Part shown: piece after piece, positions 41,945 to 50,362 of the stretch
How the letters are laid out: each line of letters starts with the position of its first letter
Position numbering within the stretch: position 1 is the stretch's first letter
Assembly: GCF_001274725.1 (NCBI RefSeq)
Contig: NZ_LGUF01000007.1
Span: 3,446,327-3,510,326, forward strand
Length of the DNA stretch: 64,000 nucleotides
Reading direction: 5' to 3'
From: Sporosarcina globispora
Lineage (GTDB): Bacteria > Bacillota > Bacilli > Bacillales > Cytobacillaceae
Notes under the pieces: model-generated
Seen by the model: the letters and a program-made list of their open reading frames with translations, nothing else
Told to the model about the DNA's origin: nothing
Database searches by the model: none
Made by a program: the position numbers and the translations under genes

Positions 41945-43675
41945 CTATGCTATTACCATTTCAGTCTTCAATTCTCCAACAATATCCTGGACTTCACTGC
42001 CTTCCAGAGTTTCTTTTTCAAGAAGGGCCTCTACCAGTTTTTCAAATTGCGGCTGATGATTTGCAATAATCAATTCACATCTTTCCAAAGCTTTCTGGAA
42101 AAGATCTTGCATTTTAGCTTCTTTTTGTCCTTTGTTAAAAGTGAGCTCGAAGCCGTTATCCAGTAACCCTGTATCAACCATTTGCTCTATGATATGCTTT
42201 GCTTGTTTAACATCACCGCTGACGCCAATGCTATGTTCACCAAGGATCATTCTTTCTGAAATCCCGCCCGCAAGAATCATTGCAACCTGGTCAAGCAATT
42301 CACTTGTTGTAGATAGGTGAAGTTCCTTTTGAATAGGAGCCACATATCCAAGAGCTTCACCACGCGGGATGATGGTTGCTTTTCGGACAGAGCCCGGTTT
42401 AGTTAAAGCTGCAACCAAAGCATGTCCAGCCTCATGTATTGCAACGCGATGCTTTGTGCCTTGGTCCTGTAAAGCCCGGGTGGCTGTTCCCAGAATCGTC
42501 CGGTCAAGCGCATAATCTAAATCTTCTTTTGAGATAATTTCCTGGCCGTTGCGGACAGCTCTTCGGCTTGCAGTTTCGAATAGGGAATGGAGATCTGCAC
42601 CTGAAAATCCAGAAGTGCTTTCCGCTAAATCGCCAAGTGTAGTCATGACATCTTCAGCCAGCAATCTATTTCTAGTGTGAATATTGATAATCTCTCTTCG
42701 GCCCTTTGTATCAGGGAGAGGGACATTAAAGGAGAAGTCAATTCGTCCTGGACGGAGGAATGCTTCATCCAGCATATCCTTCCTGTTTGTGGCGGCAATA
42801 AATAGGATTCCATCATTGGAATGTCCGCCATCCAGCTGGACTAGAAGCTCAGTCAGTGTTTTTTCGCTTTCTTCTCCTCCATGCTGTTTTCTGCGGCCGG
42901 CAAGTGCATCTACTTCGTCGATGAAGACGACGGCAGGAGCATGTTTTCTGGCATTTTGGAAAAGGTTTCTAACACGGGAAGCCCCGACACCAACGAACAA
43001 TTCATTAAAACCCGAACCGCTTGTTGAGAAGAAAGTTGCTCCAATTTCTTTGGCGATTGCTTGTGCCAGCAAAGTTTTTCCCGTTCCAGGAGGCCCGTAT
43101 AAAAGAATCCCTTTTGGCGGCTTAATGCCCATTTTCAGTGAGCGGTCAGGTTCTTTTAATATGGAAAGAGTCTGCATGATTTCCTCTTTCATTTCTTCCT
43201 GAATTCCGCCTACATCATCAAGTGAAATGGAGGGAAGTGGCTTTGGCTTAGATACACTCTGCTTCATTGTATTTGTAGCGCCCATTCCGCCTTTACCTGA
43301 CTTAAACAGGTAAATTCCTACAGCTATGAACAAAAGGACTACACCTCCAAGAATCCAAGGCGTATATGGTCCTGTGGTTGCGAACTTATATTGTATATTA
43401 TAGGTTTCTACTAATTTATCAACCACCTCACTGTTGGGAGGCACATGAGAGATGTACTCGCCATTAGGGGCTGTAATTAGCAGTTTCCCGTTTTTATATT
43501 CCTGTATTGCAACAGTCTTTCCATCCTGGGAGGAAATGATTTTTTCCACAGAAGAAAACGGGACTGTCACATCCTTTTTTCCTGATTGTACGGTCCAAAC
43601 GACCGCTGCCAAAATCACCGTGATCACCAAACCAATAGAAATAATCGTCGAAGGCTTCTTTAAACGTGATTTCAA
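41945..43675 (-). CDS. short FtsH paralogue: AAA+ ATPase with M41 metallopeptidase
   Basis: A 576-residue membrane protease of FtsH type, shorter than housekeeping FtsH (about 640). Two membrane segments (about 11-29 and 107-124) flank an extracytoplasmic domain of about 75 residues. AAA module: Walker A GPPGTGKT at 194-201, pore loop FNELFVGVGASRVR near 225-235, Walker B FIDEVDAL at 251-258, and SRH ATNRKDMLDEAFLRPGRID with two Arg. Peptidase: H414-E-A-G-H418 and the third zinc ligand D488 (GVSGD). All catalytic residues are present, so it should be active. The C-terminal region past the peptidase is short. Single gene; likely a second FtsH with a narrower job. Confidence 0.9.
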   Translation of the reverse strand: MKSRLKKPSTIISIGLVITVILAAVVWTVQSGKKDVTVPFSSVEKIISSQDGKTVAIQEYKNGKLLITAPNGEYISHVPPNSEVVDKLVETYNIQYKFATTGPYTPWILGGVVLLFIAVGIYLFKSGKGGMGATNTMKQSVSKPKPLPSISLDDVGGIQEEMKEEIMQTLSILKEPDRSLKMGIKPPKGILLYGPPGTGKTLLAQAIAKEIGATFFSTSGSGFNELFVGVGASRVRNLFQNARKHAPAVVFIDEVDALAGRRKQHGGEESEKTLTELLVQLDGGHSNDGILFIAATNRKDMLDEAFLRPGRIDFSFNVPLPDTKGRREIINIHTRNRLLAEDVMTTLGDLAESTSGFSGADLHSLFETASRRAVRNGQEIISKEDLDYALDRTILGTATRALQDQGTKHRVAIHEAGHALVAALTKPGSVRKATIIPRGEALGYVAPIQKELHLSTTSELLDQVAMILAGGISERMILGEHSIGVSGDVKQAKHIIEQMVDTGLLDNGFELTFNKGQKEAKMQDLFQKALERCELIIANHQPQFEKLVEALLEKETLEGSEVQDIVGELKTEMVIA

Positions 43676-43984
43676 CTAATTCCCTCCTTATTGAACATAC
43701 CTACATTATAAGGAAAAAGAATGGTTAATTACAGGTTTTTACACTTTTTAAACGTTGTAAATTATGGAAAGATAATATTATTTGCAATAAAGTGTGCTAT
43801 AACAGGTTTCCTGACACAATTATATGTGAAAAAAATGTGACAAGCAGGGAGAATAACCTTGCAGATAGAAAAACTTATAAGCAATTTTACAAATTTTAAA
43901 CAGCTGCCTTCAAATAACATAAATATTCCTTTTCACATTCAATCATTTTAGATATACTAAAAACGGATCATTTTAATAACGTGC

Positions 43985-44072
43985 CACAAGGGGAGCATAT
44001 TGCTGAGAGTGAACAGTTCACTGTTCTGACCCTTTGAACCTGTTAGATAATGCTAGCGCAGGAATGTGGAAT
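43985..44072 (+). ncRNA. TPP riboswitch upstream of thiT
   Basis: CACAAGGGGAGC, GCTGAGAG, GACCCTTTGAACCTGTTAG, ATAATGCTAGCGCAGGAA: the full THI element. The platform downstream (44074-44120) has an AGGCGGAA...TTCTGCCT hairpin and an AAGGGA/TCCCTT pairing with a T-rich loop, fitting termination or start masking. The gap 43676-43984 otherwise holds only AT-rich promoter sequence for the FtsH-like gene. Confidence 0.95.
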
Positions 44073-44147
44073 AAAAGGCGGAAGGGATTTTTTCTGCCTG
44101 CTTGTTCTCCCTTGGGGTATCGTCATACTTTTAAAGGGGGATTTTTT

Positions 44148-44747
44148 TTGAAAAAATTAAGCTTAACGGCGATGATTGAGGTTTCATTTTTCGCAGCATT
44201 TGCTATAATTCTTGATTTTCTTCCATCAATCAAGCTGTCGCCATCGATTTCCATATCTGCAGCGATGATTCCGATCTTTATTTTGGCTTTCAGGTGGGGC
44301 TTTAAGGTCAGCTTCATTGCGGGCCTTTTATGGGGAATATTACAGATTGCCATGGGGGATGCCTGGATTGCCACTCCGCTTCAGGCATTTATTGAATACT
44401 TTGTGGCATTTGCATGTATTGGATTTGCCGGTTTGTTTTACCGCCCAATTCAAAATCAGCTGCGCACCGGAAACAAGAAGAAGGCATTGGGCTGGATAGT
44501 TTTAGCGGTGTTCGCTGGAAGTTTTGCACGTTATTTCTGGCATTTCATAGCAGGAGTGCTCTTCTTTGGAAGCTTAGCACCAGAAGGGATGTCACCTGTT
44601 CTCTTTTCATTCCTGGCAAATGGTGCCACCATGCTTGGAGCTGCTATTCTCTGCTCAATTTTAGCATCATTAATCATATCGTCGGCACCACTATTAATCA
44701 TAAGAAAATCGGATGTAGGTCTTCAAACACAAAAACGAGCTTCCTAA
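44148..44747 (+). CDS. thiT: thiamine transporter S component ThiT
   Basis: A 199-residue membrane protein with six segments, the thiamine-binding subunit of an ECF transporter (YuaJ family). Start TTG 44148 behind AAAGGGGG. Diagnostic region: GLLWGILQIAMGDAWIATPLQA, then FIEYFVAFACIGFAGLF, and near 135 FARYFWHFIAGVLFFG with the substrate-contacting aromatic residues. It lies alone behind a TPP riboswitch; the ECF energy module is encoded elsewhere. Confidence 0.93.
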   Translation: MKKLSLTAMIEVSFFAAFAIILDFLPSIKLSPSISISAAMIPIFILAFRWGFKVSFIAGLLWGILQIAMGDAWIATPLQAFIEYFVAFACIGFAGLFYRPIQNQLRTGNKKKALGWIVLAVFAGSFARYFWHFIAGVLFFGSLAPEGMSPVLFSFLANGATMLGAAILCSILASLIISSAPLLIIRKSDVGLQTQKRAS

Positions 44748-44756
44748 TATAATCTG

Positions 44757-44787
44757 CCTCTTTGAAATTTTTCAAAGAGGTTTTTTC
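44757..44787 (+). terminator. thiT terminator
   Basis: CCTCTTTGAA/TTCAAAGAGG stem followed by six T. Confidence 0.92.
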
Positions 44788-44840
44788 ATATAATGTGAAT
44801 TGCTCCTGAAAAATGGGTATATTACTCAAAAAGGGGAGTG

Positions 44841-45113
44841 ATGTCTTTGTCAAACACCTTGCAGGGTAACATCATTACAGGTGTATATGATGCAGAAGCT
44901 AGTTCTTTTGAGATTCGAAAAGTGAAAAATTTCACCATCCAGTCGATCCTCAGCAAAAATCAATGTGAAAATTTGTATAATTATTTATCGCTTCATGAGG
45001 AGGATGAGGGCGGACAAATAATTACACTGTACGATCAAATGCCGTTAATGCTGACCCGCCAGGAAATATGCAGTTTGAAGAAAGATTTGGAGAATATCAA
45101 AAAGCTATACTAG
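44841..45113 (+). CDS. small soluble protein, unknown
   Basis: About 90 residues. AAGGGGAG precedes a cluster of possible starts: GTG 44838, ATG 44841 and TTG 44847; the TTG has the best spacing. The protein reads SNTLQGNIITGVYDAEAS then FEIRKVKNFTIQSILSKNQ, and ends in a Lys-rich helix. No family recognised; no membrane segment. Confidence 0.65.
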   Translation: MSLSNTLQGNIITGVYDAEASSFEIRKVKNFTIQSILSKNQCENLYNYLSLHEEDEGGQIITLYDQMPLMLTRQEICSLKKDLENIKKLY

Positions 45114-45117
45114 TATA

Positions 45118-45150
45118 AAAACGCTTTGCATTTTGCACGGCGTTTTTTTC
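45118..45150 (+). terminator. terminator
   Basis: AAACGC...GCGTTT with inner TGCA/TGCA pairing and a T run. Confidence 0.7.
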
Positions 45151-45164
45151 ATCTGCAAAATATT

Positions 45165-45203
45165 TTTGACAAATTTGTGACAAAAAGTTTGACAAATTTG
45201 TGA
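45165..45203 (+). promoter_or_regulatory. tandem 16-bp repeat in the promoter of the next gene
   Basis: TTTGACAAATTTGTGA occurs at 45165-45180 and 45188-45203, 23 bases apart. Each contains the palindrome ACAAATTTGT. The second copy supplies a -35 (TTGACA, 45189-45194), with a -10 (TAGAAT, 45211-45216) 16 bases on. Regulator unknown; TTTGTGAA at the end resembles ResD-type half sites. Confidence 0.55.
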
Positions 45204-45239
45204 ACATAGTTAGAATATTAAATAAAAGGGGATGAAAAA

Positions 45240-45479
45240 ATGACATTAAAACAGCAAAAGGTTTTACATTATTTTAGGAATATTACCGCAGCCGGTATCA
45301 TCCTAGGACTCATTGTTTTTATTTCAAGCTTTTTTGTAAGCGGTATCACAGGTGATTATGTACTATCGATCGGCTTGAGCATTATGGTTTCTTCCATGCT
45401 GATATTTGGTTTTGGCTTTTTTATCAATGTTATGGAGGAAATGACAAAGGGAAGCAAGGGAATCAGACAATACGAATAA
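45240..45479 (+). CDS. two-TM small membrane protein, unknown
   Basis: A 79-residue protein with two hydrophobic segments (about 15-34 and 42-62), a basic N-terminus and a charged tail (EEMTKGSKGIRQYE). Start ATG behind AAAAGGGGATGAAAAA. The repeats upstream suggest regulated expression. No family recognised. Confidence 0.65.
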   Translation: MTLKQQKVLHYFRNITAAGIILGLIVFISSFFVSGITGDYVLSIGLSIMVSSMLIFGFGFFINVMEEMTKGSKGIRQYE

Positions 45480-45512
45480 AACCGGCCTCCATAGGGGAGA
45501 CCGGTTTTTTTG
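45478..45512 (+). terminator. terminator
   Basis: AAACCGG-c-CTCC pairs with GGAG-a-CCGGTTT, followed by a T run. Confidence 0.88.
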
Positions 45513-45546
45513 TAAAGATAATGTATAAAATCTGAAGTTAGATAAC

Positions 45547-45669
45547 TGTCTAGCTCCAGGCGCCATCGGCTCGAGGTCATAAGACAATCCGACCAAAAGG
45601 TTAAAGAACAACCTTTCAGCCGGCTTGTCTTATGCTTGTCGCCGATAAGCGGGCGCCTTCCGCTTTTCT
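45547..45669. repeat. large palindromic intergenic repeat
   Basis: About 120 bases that fold on themselves: GGCGCC (45559-45564) with GGCGCC (45652-45657), ATCGGC with GCCGAT, ATAAGACAA (45579-45587) with TTGTCTTAT (45625-45633), and AAAGGTT with AACCTTT at the tip. The opening CTGTCTAGCTCCAGG and closing CTTCCGCTTTTCTT match a repeat I know as frequent between Bacillus genes. It lies directly after qoxD and may act in 3' end formation. Confidence 0.75.
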
Positions 45670-45672
45670 TAC

Positions 45673-45978
45673 CTAATGTGCAGCGTGTCCAGAGGTTAAG
45701 ACCCAAATGGAACCTACCACAATTACGATAACCATAAATACGGCATAAATCATATTTATCAAGTTCGTCTTGCCGTCTTCGCCTTCTCTTAAGTGCATGA
45801 ACATGAACAGCTGCATGCCTGCCTGAATGACAGCCAATGAGCCGATGATCCACATGATCACTTTAAATGAGAGGTTTGTTTTTAAGGCAATACCTGCTGC
45901 TGCAAAAGTCAGCACAAGGGAAGCCACAAATCCAATGACATGGCTTATCGGGAAACTTTTTGATTGTTGATGTTCCAT
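45673..45978 (-). CDS. qoxD: quinol oxidase subunit IV
   Basis: A 101-residue protein with three membrane segments (COX4/QoxD family): PISHVIGFVASLVLTFAAAG, VIMWIIGSLAVIQAGMQLFMF, and a last segment after HLREGEDGKTNLIN. Last gene of qoxABCD; it starts directly after the qoxC stop. Confidence 0.95.
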   Translation of the reverse strand: MEHQQSKSFPISHVIGFVASLVLTFAAAGIALKTNLSFKVIMWIIGSLAVIQAGMQLFMFMHLREGEDGKTNLINMIYAVFMVIVIVVGSIWVLTSGHAAH

Positions 45979-46584
45979 TTAAGCCACCAGTCCTTTCAGA
46001 TACACGAATGTGAAGATAAAGATCCAGACGACATCAAGGAAGTGCCAGTAAAGGCCGATAATAAAAGTTTTTCTTGCAGTAGTAGGGGTAAGACCTCTTT
46101 TTAAAAGCTGGATGATGACCATAGTTGCCCATCCAATGCCCAATGTAACGTGGGCCCCGTGTGTTCCCAGTAAGACAAATAAGCTGGAAAGAAACGCGCT
46201 TGTCTGCATCGTTGCACCTTCATGAGCATAATGGATGAATTCATTAATCTCCATGAAAAGGAATCCTGCGCCAAGGGCCAGGGTAATCACCAGCCAGGTG
46301 ATTAGCCCTTTAAGGTTATGGCGGCGCATTTCAAAAATGGCAATACCCATTGTAAAGCTGCTAGTCAAAAGGAGGACTGTCTGAATCATAACATCCTTGA
46401 TTACAAAGATATCTTTATGTGTTGGTCCTCCTGCGAAACGTTCATATAATACACCATATACTCCGAACAGAGTGGCAAATAGAACGATTTCAGCGCCAAG
46501 GAAAACCCAGAAGCCAAGAATATTCATTCGGTCCTGCTCAGTTTGATATTCAAGGGGCAAAGAAGTATCCACTTTAGCTGACAT
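45979..46584 (-). CDS. qoxC: quinol oxidase subunit III
   Basis: A 201-residue subunit III with five membrane segments: MNILGFWVFLGAEIVLFATLF, EINEFIHYAHEGATMQTSAF, LGTHGAHVTLGIGWA and LYWHFLDVVWIFIFTFVYL. Start ATG 46584 behind GGAGAGGTG, overlapping the end of qoxB by 11 bases. Confidence 0.96.
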   Translation of the reverse strand: MSAKVDTSLPLEYQTEQDRMNILGFWVFLGAEIVLFATLFGVYGVLYERFAGGPTHKDIFVIKDVMIQTVLLLTSSFTMGIAIFEMRRHNLKGLITWLVITLALGAGFLFMEINEFIHYAHEGATMQTSAFLSSLFVLLGTHGAHVTLGIGWATMVIIQLLKRGLTPTTARKTFIIGLYWHFLDVVWIFIFTFVYLKGLVA

Positions 46585-48550
46585 GATCGTGCACCTCTCC
46601 TTCTGTTTTTCTCCAGGCATTTTCAATTCTGTGAATTTCATCTTTTGTAACATGGAAGCCTTCGTTGTAATCGAATGAACGGATGATTAATCCAGCAAAT
46701 ATTCCGATTGCAGCAACAGCCGCAGCGATGTGCCATTCAAAAACAAGGAAGAAGCCTGCGATGCCAAAGATGACACCCATATAAATCGGCAGCCATGAAT
46801 TGCTTGGCATATGGATTTCTTCGATTTCACTGTCATGCAATGTTAAGCCTTCATTCTTTTTCTTCATGTGCCAGAAAGGGTCAAGGGATTTAACTTCCGG
46901 CAGTTTCGCAAAGTTATAGAACTGAACAGGTGATGCAGTTGACCATTCGAGTGTTCTTGCATCCCATGGATCGCTTGAGATGTTTCTGTCGGCATAGCGG
47001 ATGCTCCAGTAAATGTTGTAGCAGAATACAGCAAATCCGGCTGCCAGAATGATAGAACCAATTGCAGAAAGCAAGAAGAGTGGTTCAAATCCAGACTCGG
47101 CAGAGTAGGTGTAAGCACGTCTTACAGCTCCGTTTAAACCAAGGAAGAACATGGGCATGAACGTTACGTTAAAGCCAATGACGAATAGCCAGAAATGCCA
47201 TTTTCCGATTTTTTCATTCAGCATGAAGCCGAACATTTTTGGCCACCAGTAGTAAAGGCCTGCAAATACCGCAAATACAACACCTGGAATTAATACGTAA
47301 TGGAAGTGGGCAACCAGGAATAATGTATTGTGATATTGATAATCCGCAGCACCCATTGCTAGCATTACGCCGGTAACCCCGCCAATGACAAAGCATGGGA
47401 CGAATGCCAGTGCCCAAAGCATGGCGGAAGTAAATTTAATGCGTCCTTTTCGCATGGTAAACAGCCAGTTGAACATCTTAACTCCAGTAGGTATGGCAAT
47501 CGCCATCGTTGTGATGGAGAAGAAAGAGTTAACAGCAGGGCCTGAACCCATTGTATAGAAATGGTGAACCCATACAACCATACTTAAAAGCGCAATTCCA
47601 AGGATGGAAAATACCATCGATTTGTAGCCAAACAATGATTTTCTTGAGAAAGTCGCAATAACCTCAGAGAAAATCCCGAAAGCAGGAAGGGCAACAATAT
47701 ATACTTCAGGATGGCCCCATAGCCAGAACAGGTTTGCCCAAAGCATATCCATGCCTCCGCCTGACACTGTAAAGAAATGTGTTCCATAAAGGCGGTCAAA
47801 AGTCATCAATGCCAATGCAACTGTGAAGATAGGGAAAGCAGCCACAATTAGAATCGATGTTACAAAGGTAGTCCAAGAGAACATCGGCATTTTCATCAAT
47901 GTCATGCCTTTTGTTCTCATTTTCAAAATCGTAACGATAAAGTTAATACCTGACATTAAAGTACCGATACCGGCAATCTGCAGAGCGACTGCATAATAGT
48001 TATTTCCGATTCCCGGACTGAATTCCTTGCCTGCCAGAGGGAAGTAAGAAGTCCATCCTGCATCAGGTGATCCTCCGATGACGAAGGAAATATTAAATAG
48101 CATAGCTCCACTGAAGAAGAGCCAGAAGCTCAGTGCATTCAACTGTGGGAAGGCAACGTCACGCGCACCGATCTGCAGCGGAATGACAACGTTCATTAAA
48201 CCAATCAAGAACGGCATAGCCATGAAAAGAATCATAATAACGCCGTGTGTTGTAAAGATTTCATTATAGTGCTGGGAATTCAGAAATTCCATTTCAGGCT
48301 GTGATGTTTGTGCTTTCATCAGCAGGCCGTCCATCCCGCCGCGGAAAAACATCAATACTGCGGAGATGATGTACATTATACCGATTTTTTTATGATCAAC
48401 TGTAGTCAGCCATTCTGTCCACAGGTACTTCCATTTTTTCAAGTAGGTAATTGCTGCGACTGCACCAATCATCGTTAGCAAGATAGCAATCTGCGAACCT
48501 AGTATGAGGGGATCTCCCGTAATAAAAAACTCATCCCATTTAATGCCCAT
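46574..48550 (-). CDS. qoxB: aa3-type quinol oxidase subunit I
   Basis: A 658-residue haem-copper oxidase subunit I. Key residues: low-spin haem His in FTTHGVIMILFMAMP, the CuB/Tyr block WGHPEVYIVALPAFG (His cross-linked to Tyr), the CuB His pair VWVHHFYTMG, and the haem His pair VAHFHYVLIPGV. Proton channel residues are in NVVIPLQIGARDVAFP. Start ATG 48550 behind GGAGGTGACC. Reduces O2 with menaquinol and pumps protons. Confidence 0.97.
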   Translation of the reverse strand: MGIKWDEFFITGDPLILGSQIAILLTMIGAVAAITYLKKWKYLWTEWLTTVDHKKIGIMYIISAVLMFFRGGMDGLLMKAQTSQPEMEFLNSQHYNEIFTTHGVIMILFMAMPFLIGLMNVVIPLQIGARDVAFPQLNALSFWLFFSGAMLFNISFVIGGSPDAGWTSYFPLAGKEFSPGIGNNYYAVALQIAGIGTLMSGINFIVTILKMRTKGMTLMKMPMFSWTTFVTSILIVAAFPIFTVALALMTFDRLYGTHFFTVSGGGMDMLWANLFWLWGHPEVYIVALPAFGIFSEVIATFSRKSLFGYKSMVFSILGIALLSMVVWVHHFYTMGSGPAVNSFFSITTMAIAIPTGVKMFNWLFTMRKGRIKFTSAMLWALAFVPCFVIGGVTGVMLAMGAADYQYHNTLFLVAHFHYVLIPGVVFAVFAGLYYWWPKMFGFMLNEKIGKWHFWLFVIGFNVTFMPMFFLGLNGAVRRAYTYSAESGFEPLFLLSAIGSIILAAGFAVFCYNIYWSIRYADRNISSDPWDARTLEWSTASPVQFYNFAKLPEVKSLDPFWHMKKKNEGLTLHDSEIEEIHMPSNSWLPIYMGVIFGIAGFFLVFEWHIAAAVAAIGIFAGLIIRSFDYNEGFHVTKDEIHRIENAWRKTEGEVHDHVS

Positions 48551-49532
48551 GATGGTCACCTCCATGGTTTTCTTCGCTTTCTTCATGGCCATTACCTTCG
48601 CCATGACCTTCAATTACATTAGCATTCTCATTTTTATAATTGTCATCTTCCTCGAACGTTTTACCTTGATATCCGTGGCCTCTGTAGAGTTCAGGATTTG
48701 TATAAGCCTTGGAATTTGGATCAGCATGGTTAACCCATTCTAAATGTGTATTGGAATATGTCAATCTTCCTAAATGAGTAGGCTTCAGAAGCCCTTCATA
48801 CTCATCCTCTGTCAACTTAGGTGCTGTATCCTTGACGTCATCAATCCATTGATCAAAATCATCCTGGGTTTGTGCAAGCACTTCAAATTTCATATCCGCA
48901 TATCCTCTGCCATTAAAGTTCGTGTTCTGGCCTTCATATGATCCAGGGTTATCTGCAACAAGATACAATTCTGTTTCCATTTTTGGCATTGTGTACTTTT
49001 GTCCGCCAAGTGCAGGCACCCAGAAAGATTGCATGGTGCTTGCAGATGTCATCTTAAATAGAACTGGAGTATCTTCCGGTATATTGACATAGTTCACCGT
49101 CTCAATGCCTTGTTCAGGATAGCTGAAAATCCATTTCCAGTCAGCAGATGTTACGTGTATTGTAATAGGCTCTTTTTCTTCATAGCCCTTTGGTGTTTCT
49201 TCCAGAGCGTAAAGTGTTTTTACGGTCGGGATTGTTAAGGCTATGACAATTAATATCGGGATCCCCGTCCAAATGATCTCAAGGAGTGTGCTTCCATGCT
49301 CCTCAGGGGGTTCATAATCCATATTTTCAGGTTTTTCACGGTATTTCCAGACGATGTAGCCGAATAATCCAAACACGACAACGACTACAAGAAGCATCCA
49401 GATCAGGGACCAGTTAATTAATTCAGTAATGCTTCTTGCGACAGGGCCCTGAGGTTCAAATACAACCATATTGCAGCCGCTAAGAACGAGCAGGAGCAAT
49501 AAAGCTGTTAAAGAGAGCAGCATTTTCTTCAT
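48540..49532 (-). CDS. qoxA: quinol oxidase subunit II with His/Glu-rich tail
   Basis: A 330-residue lipoprotein subunit II. The start is the ATG at 49532, twelve bases after AAAAGGAG; the signal ends LSG-C20. Two membrane segments (about 42-62 and 86-108) precede the cupredoxin domain with ADWKWIFSYPEQGI and SFWVPALGGQKYTMP. CuA ligands (the C-x3-C motif) are absent, as in quinol oxidases. The C-terminus is unusual: about 40 residues rich in His, Glu, Gly and Asn ending GGDHHGH. A promoter candidate (TTGCAT, 17 bases, CATTAT, minus strand) lies near 49570-49612. The gap 49533-49922 contains nothing else certain. Confidence 0.95.
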   Translation of the reverse strand: MKKMLLSLTALLLLLVLSGCNMVVFEPQGPVARSITELINWSLIWMLLVVVVVFGLFGYIVWKYREKPENMDYEPPEEHGSTLLEIIWTGIPILIVIALTIPTVKTLYALEETPKGYEEKEPITIHVTSADWKWIFSYPEQGIETVNYVNIPEDTPVLFKMTSASTMQSFWVPALGGQKYTMPKMETELYLVADNPGSYEGQNTNFNGRGYADMKFEVLAQTQDDFDQWIDDVKDTAPKLTEDEYEGLLKPTHLGRLTYSNTHLEWVNHADPNSKAYTNPELYRGHGYQGKTFEEDDNYKNENANVIEGHGEGNGHEESEENHGGDHHGH

Positions 49533-49922
49533 CTGATGTTTCATCTCCTTTTGACAAAAAACTATTGTTAAATAATTCACATATAATGTGCGGGGTTTCA
49601 CAAAAATGCAAAAAAAATATATTGCCGGAAAACATACACATCCTCTAAACCTTTATTTAACATAGTTATCACTGTGTAAATGATATTAACATAAGCAATT
49701 GTGAAAAGTTGTGACAAAAGTGGTAAGGAAATTAATGTAACTAATTTGGACAACGCATCATTTTCTACAAATAGCTTTATTGCAAGGTTTTGAGGTTTAA
49801 AAACAAATCTTGAACAAATTTTGAACATTTGAATGCTCATAAATTACTAAGAATAATTTACCTAATCCCCATGAAATTTTATGCAATGCAGAGATAAATA
49901 AAGGGAATTTTACATTGCATTT

Positions 49923-50222
49923 ATGCATATGAGAGAGCGATTAACCGAAGATCACGAGAGTGCTCAGTATCTGGCACAGCAGCTTAGCCAAATCAAAGGG
50001 ATTGAGATCGCAAATCAAGTCGATACAAATATTATTGTTGCAGATGTTAAAAATCTTAATACCACTTCAGAGGAATTTGTTGAAATTTTAAAAACCGAAG
50101 GAGTGCTTTCGGGAACTTTTGGTCCTTCTTATGTACGTTTTGTCACACACTATGATGTGACAAAGGAACAGATTGAAGAGGCTATTGACGCCATCCAAAA
50201 AACAGCTAATCAAGCTAAATAA
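49923..50222 (+). pseudogene. 3' relic of a threonine aldolase-type PLP enzyme gene
   Basis: The 99 residues (RLTEDHESAQYLAQQL, NIIVADVKNLNTTSEEFVE, VRFVTHYDVTKEQIEEAI) match only the C-terminal small domain of L-threonine aldolase/beta-eliminating lyase proteins, usually about 340 residues. The PLP-binding part is missing; upstream bases do not continue the family, and no ribosome site precedes the first ATG. Deleted gene with a surviving terminator. Confidence 0.75.
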
Positions 50223-50231
50223 TCGGATTTT

Positions 50232-50266
50232 AAAACGCATGTTTCTGATTAACATGCGTTTTTTCT
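50232..50266 (+). terminator. terminator of the aldolase relic
   Basis: AAAACGCATGTT/AACATGCGTTTT stem with T run. Confidence 0.88.
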
Positions 50267-50362
50267 GTTTCAAATTGTCTTCTCTAATTTTCCACCTATA
50301 CTTTTGGACTTATTTCGTATGATAAGAAAGTAAAATTACATTTTTAAAAGGAGAATTAGAAA

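Noticed and set aside
44034-44147. N-terminal extension of thiT
   Set aside because: It runs through the TPP riboswitch; the TTG at 44148 has AAAGGGGG at the right distance.
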